Source: Debaryomyces hansenii CBS767
Lineage: Eukaryota; Ascomycota; Pichiomycetes; Serinales; Debaryomycetaceae
Length of the DNA: 64,000 nucleotides
NCBI RefSeq assembly: GCF_000006445.2
Contig: NC_006047.2
Span: 186,001 to 250,000, forward strand
Direction: 5' to 3'
Below are positions 61,047-64,000 of the stretch, one piece after another (position 1 is the first letter of the stretch; the number at the start of each line of letters is the position of its first letter). Position numbers and translations under genes: made by a program. The notes under the pieces were generated by a model, which did not search any database, had not been told where the DNA came from, and saw only the letters and a list, made by a program, of their open reading frames with translations.

Positions 61047-61908
61047 TCCCTGTTGAGAAATCATTGTTATAGTCTGCCTTAGTTACTAATTATTGCGTAT
61101 TACCAAGCTTTCATATTGCTATTATATTTGAATTGAATAGCAAGCATATCGATGGTCTATTATCAAATTTCTTAGTTTTATCTATATACTGTAATTAAGC
61201 GAACTTGATTTCTTAGCTATTCGCTAATTTTTTCTTCGTTCCTTCAAAGCGAGTTGTTTAATTCAATCGATATCAGTTATTAGATAATCGCCAGTGATCT
61301 TTTATATATAACGCGCGTGCTATTGTTCTTTGCATTATTAATCGTTCAATCTTGATCCGTTTTCTTCCTATAGTCTATCTCGGGTATTGGATATTGGATA
61401 GTGTGATTTTAATATATTATCCGTGCTATTAATCCAGTACAGAATTAATTTCAACGTTCTCTATTGTCTTGCACGTTTTAAGTATGCGCAAATAGAATTA
61501 ATTTTAGTAGTTCCATGAAAATACATCAGAGTTACATCAGTTATACATACTCATATTGTTGTTGATAGCAACGAGTGTATCTTGATGGTATTATAATGTT
61601 CCCGAAACGTCCGATATGGTTTAATCAAACTACCATGAGACGAAGCCACAGCCGCATTAAGCATCAAAATGCTCTCAGCGGCTGTGAAATAATCAAATTA
61701 AGGTTAAGCGACAGCAACAGTAAACTATAAAAATGTTCCTACCCTTGTTACGAAATGAACGATTTTATAATTCTGGGCCACCTGTCTAACAATACAATCT
61801 GTAAGCTCAAGAAAATGTTCGATTCTTAAAGCCTGCGATATCCCAGTTTTTGGACATTGGAATCACTATAATTATCACGATAAATTAATAGATACTGAAA
61901 AGCATATC
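61047..61908. promoter_or_regulatory. Upstream region of the MFS transporter gene
   Basis: 862 bp between the GH3 stop and the MFS ATG. The one clear structure is the hairpin at 61647-61686. A long promoter is common for regulated drug pumps. Confidence 0.5.
61647..61686. promoter_or_regulatory. 40-nt symmetrical hairpin
   Basis: Outer stem CACAGCCGC/GCGGCTGTG (9 bp), a symmetrical 4/4 internal loop, inner stem AGCAT/ATGCT (5 bp) and a CAAA loop. It lies about 222 bp before the MFS ATG. The outward CCG/CGG halves resemble zinc-cluster factor half-sites, but the factor is unknown. Confidence 0.65.
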
Positions 61909-63615
61909 ATGTCACAACAAAATAAAATTCATTCCTTGGAAAAGGATTCCGACATAAATGTGATGCAAAAAAGCATCAATTCAGACTTATCAGAAAAGTT
62001 GGGAGATTCTCATATGAATATTCTTCCTACTAAGAAAATAGTTATCTGTCTTTCAGTATTAGCCATGGCCCTGATGATTTCGTTCATAGATCAAACGGGA
62101 GTTACAGTAGCTACCTCTGTAATTGGAAAAGATTTGGATTCTGAAACAACAATTAACTGGGCTGGTACTGCTTCTTTATTAGCCAACTGTATATGTCAGG
62201 TACTATTCGGTAGGTTATCTGACATTTTCGGTAGAAAGAACGTTTTAATGTCTGGATTATTAATATTAGCTATTGCTGACATCGGTTGTGGCGTTAGTCA
62301 AACAGGAGTACAATTCTATGTTTGTCGGGCTTTAGCTGGAATCGGAAATGGATGCTCGTCGAGTCTACCTCAAATTATACTATCCGATATTGTCACACTC
62401 AGGGACAGAGGAAGATACCAAGGAATACTTGGAATGAGTATTGGATTAGGAAATTCAATTGGGCCTTTCCTAATGGCAGGATTTATTCATGGTGCTACCT
62501 GGAGATGTTTCTACTATATGTTGTGTCCTTTGAATCTTCTTGTAATAGTAGTTATATACGTTTTCATTAAAAATCCTGTCAAAAAACTGGAAATTATTTT
62601 GACGAGAAAGGAAAAATTCATGAAAATCGATTACATTGGAATATTCTTTGCTACTGCTTGTTTAACTCTATTACTTATTCCAATCAGTGGAGGTGGATCA
62701 ACGTATCCATGGAACTCTCCAATAATCATCGCAATGTTTATCGTTGGCGGTGGGCTCTTTTTTGTATTTTTACTCGTTGAGTGGAAGTTTGCAAAGTTAC
62801 CAATGATTCCTTTGAGAATTTTTAAGCTACCTATGGTATCCTTGATATTTTTATCAACCTTTTTCTTCGGTATGGCATATTTCAGTTTCCTTTATTACCA
62901 ACCATATTATTTCGAAATTGTTAAAGACAAAGACATCGTACATACCTCATTATTTGTGTTGCCTTTAGTCTTATGTCAAGCAGTCATGTCTGCTGTATCT
63001 GGGCAAATAATCACGTACACCGGGCATTATATATACGTAATCATCACCGGTTACGCTCTTTGGTTGCTAGGAAATTGTTTACTACTTCTCTGGAACGAGA
63101 ATGTGAACGATGGGGTGAATGTTGTTAGTCTTTTAATTATTGGTTGTGGAGTCGGTTTTACATTCCAACCATCAATGGTAGCAGTCCAGGCACAAGCCAA
63201 AAAGGCCGATAGGGCTGTGGTTATCTCAACAAGAAATGTCATTAGGTCTTTCGGAGGTGCTGTAGGGATTGCTGTCGGGTCTACTACAGTAAGCAATTCA
63301 TTCTTGAACAATATCAAGCAGCTTGAAAAAGATAACACCACCAAAATTCCATCCAGCTACCTTAGGTACTTAGAAACCAACATCTATAGTCGCTTCGACA
63401 CTTCCAGTTTAACCACAAAACAAACAAGTGCCGTCAGACTTATGTACGTCAATGCTTTGAAAAATTACTTTTATTTATTAATCCCCTTCATTGCTATCTG
63501 TTTAATTACTTCTTTCTTTATCAAGGACAGAGGGTTGCAATGTATTGATGAGATCGAGCCTCCTACGAGAAAGAATTCAGATACAGAATCATCTGTATCA
63601 AGAAACAGAGCTTAA
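61909..63615 (+). CDS. DHA2-type MFS multidrug/amino-acid transporter
   Basis: 568 residues with about 14 hydrophobic helices. Motif A is GRLSDIFGRKNVLMSG, motif C-like GLGNSIGPFLMAGF follows, and SFIDQTGVTVATSVIGKDL marks TM1. The TM2 start is TINWAGTASLLANCICQVLF. This is the DHA2 (drug:H+ antiporter, 14-TM) family, which includes Azr1/Sge1/Atr1-type efflux pumps and Vba vacuolar transporters; the sequence does not tell which. Soluble ends are short and Ser/Glu-rich. The promoter hairpin is the only hint of regulation. Location (plasma or vacuolar membrane) is unknown. Confidence 0.85.
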   Translation: MSQQNKIHSLEKDSDINVMQKSINSDLSEKLGDSHMNILPTKKIVICLSVLAMALMISFIDQTGVTVATSVIGKDLDSETTINWAGTASLLANCICQVLFGRLSDIFGRKNVLMSGLLILAIADIGCGVSQTGVQFYVCRALAGIGNGCSSSLPQIILSDIVTLRDRGRYQGILGMSIGLGNSIGPFLMAGFIHGATWRCFYYMLCPLNLLVIVVIYVFIKNPVKKLEIILTRKEKFMKIDYIGIFFATACLTLLLIPISGGGSTYPWNSPIIIAMFIVGGGLFFVFLLVEWKFAKLPMIPLRIFKLPMVSLIFLSTFFFGMAYFSFLYYQPYYFEIVKDKDIVHTSLFVLPLVLCQAVMSAVSGQIITYTGHYIYVIITGYALWLLGNCLLLLWNENVNDGVNVVSLLIIGCGVGFTFQPSMVAVQAQAKKADRAVVISTRNVIRSFGGAVGIAVGSTTVSNSFLNNIKQLEKDNTTKIPSSYLRYLETNIYSRFDTSSLTTKQTSAVRLMYVNALKNYFYLLIPFIAICLITSFFIKDRGLQCIDEIEPPTRKNSDTESSVSRNRA

Positions 63616-63950
63616 ATTCTCGATCCATATCCAATTCTTCATTATCGTCCCTCATCGCTTCTACCAATGATCATTCTAGAATGTTTCCCATTTGTTAACC
63701 TATTCAAATAAACTATGTCACATATGTTTTTATAATTCTTTTCAAAATATATTATTATTCACGCAGACATCTCAGTAGCCAATGGTATTATAAGCAAACT
63801 ATAAGTAGATTGACGCTCTTAAAAACAAATGAAAGTAGGCCTTAATACAAAATTCAAGGAACCTACTATAGAACTACGCGTGCACAAAACCGGTTCAGAA
63901 ATATCAACAAACTAAAATATAATACTTCCAATAGCAGCTCCATCAAGGGC
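63616..63950. other. Intergenic, AT-rich
   Basis: 335 bp after the MFS stop. No gene recognised. The last part (from 63846) is open in the frame of the possible gene at the right edge but lacks an ATG until 63951. Confidence 0.45.
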
Positions 63951-64000
63951 ATGAATAACAAGTCGACGTTAGATCGGAAGTATCAGAGGTCCAGAGAATT
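63951..64000 (+). CDS. Possible 5' end of a gene cut by the right edge
   Basis: An ATG at 63951 opens MNNKSTLDRKYQRSRE with no stop before the window ends. The frame is also open back to 63846. Too short to identify, and it may be chance. Confidence 0.25.
   Translation, partial: MNNKSTLDRKYQRSRE

Overview
This window is from a budding-yeast nuclear chromosome. Genes are compact and mostly intronless, intergenic DNA is AT-rich, and the two introns I can resolve carry yeast-type signals (GTATGT or GTAAGT donors, TACTAAC or TACTAAT branch sites). Protein resemblances suggest a CUG-Ser clade yeast close to Debaryomyces, but nothing here proves the genus or the codon reassignment. CTG codons look rare in the highly expressed genes.

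Left part (1-40 kb), mostly conserved housekeeping genes. Reading left to right: the N-terminal part of PRP8 (splicing), an Asi1/Asi3-type nuclear-membrane RING protein, a BED-finger protein followed by a decayed copy of its own 3' end, LCB1 (sphingolipid synthesis), CDC23 (anaphase-promoting complex), an acidic coiled-coil protein, MPC2 (pyruvate import), a Ubc6-like E2 without a membrane tail, BPT1 (vacuolar ABC pump), ACO1 (aconitase), a large Zn2Cys6 regulator, tRNA-Asp, SEC23 (COPII), AOS1 (SUMO activation, one 49-nt intron), HDA3 (histone deacetylase complex), PRP4 (U4/U6 snRNP), a 2-oxoglutarate oxygenase, an intron-containing tRNA-Lys, AXL1 (M16 protease), tRNA-Glu and a DCAF4-like propeller protein.

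Right part (40-64 kb), looser and more accessory. It has long gene-free stretches and nutrient or stress genes. These are a TerD-domain protein of bacterial type, an AIF/FSP1-like flavoprotein, a siderophore transporter, a small Ser/Thr-Pro-rich protein inside a 2-kb gap, a copper amine oxidase with GATA sites upstream, a Tip1/Srp1-type GPI wall protein, a closely spaced tRNA-Asp/tRNA-Gly pair, two uncharacterised proteins (one with leucine-rich repeats), a secreted GH3 beta-glucosidase that needs a 73-nt intron removed to be continuous, and a DHA2 drug-transporter-like MFS protein with a 40-nt hairpin upstream.

The most unusual gene is the TerD-domain protein at 40.9-43.0 kb. Its C-terminal domain and the region before it resemble a bacterial family linked to tellurite/stress-response systems, which makes horizontal transfer a strong possibility. 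I saw no transposons, LTRs, CRISPR arrays or viral genes.
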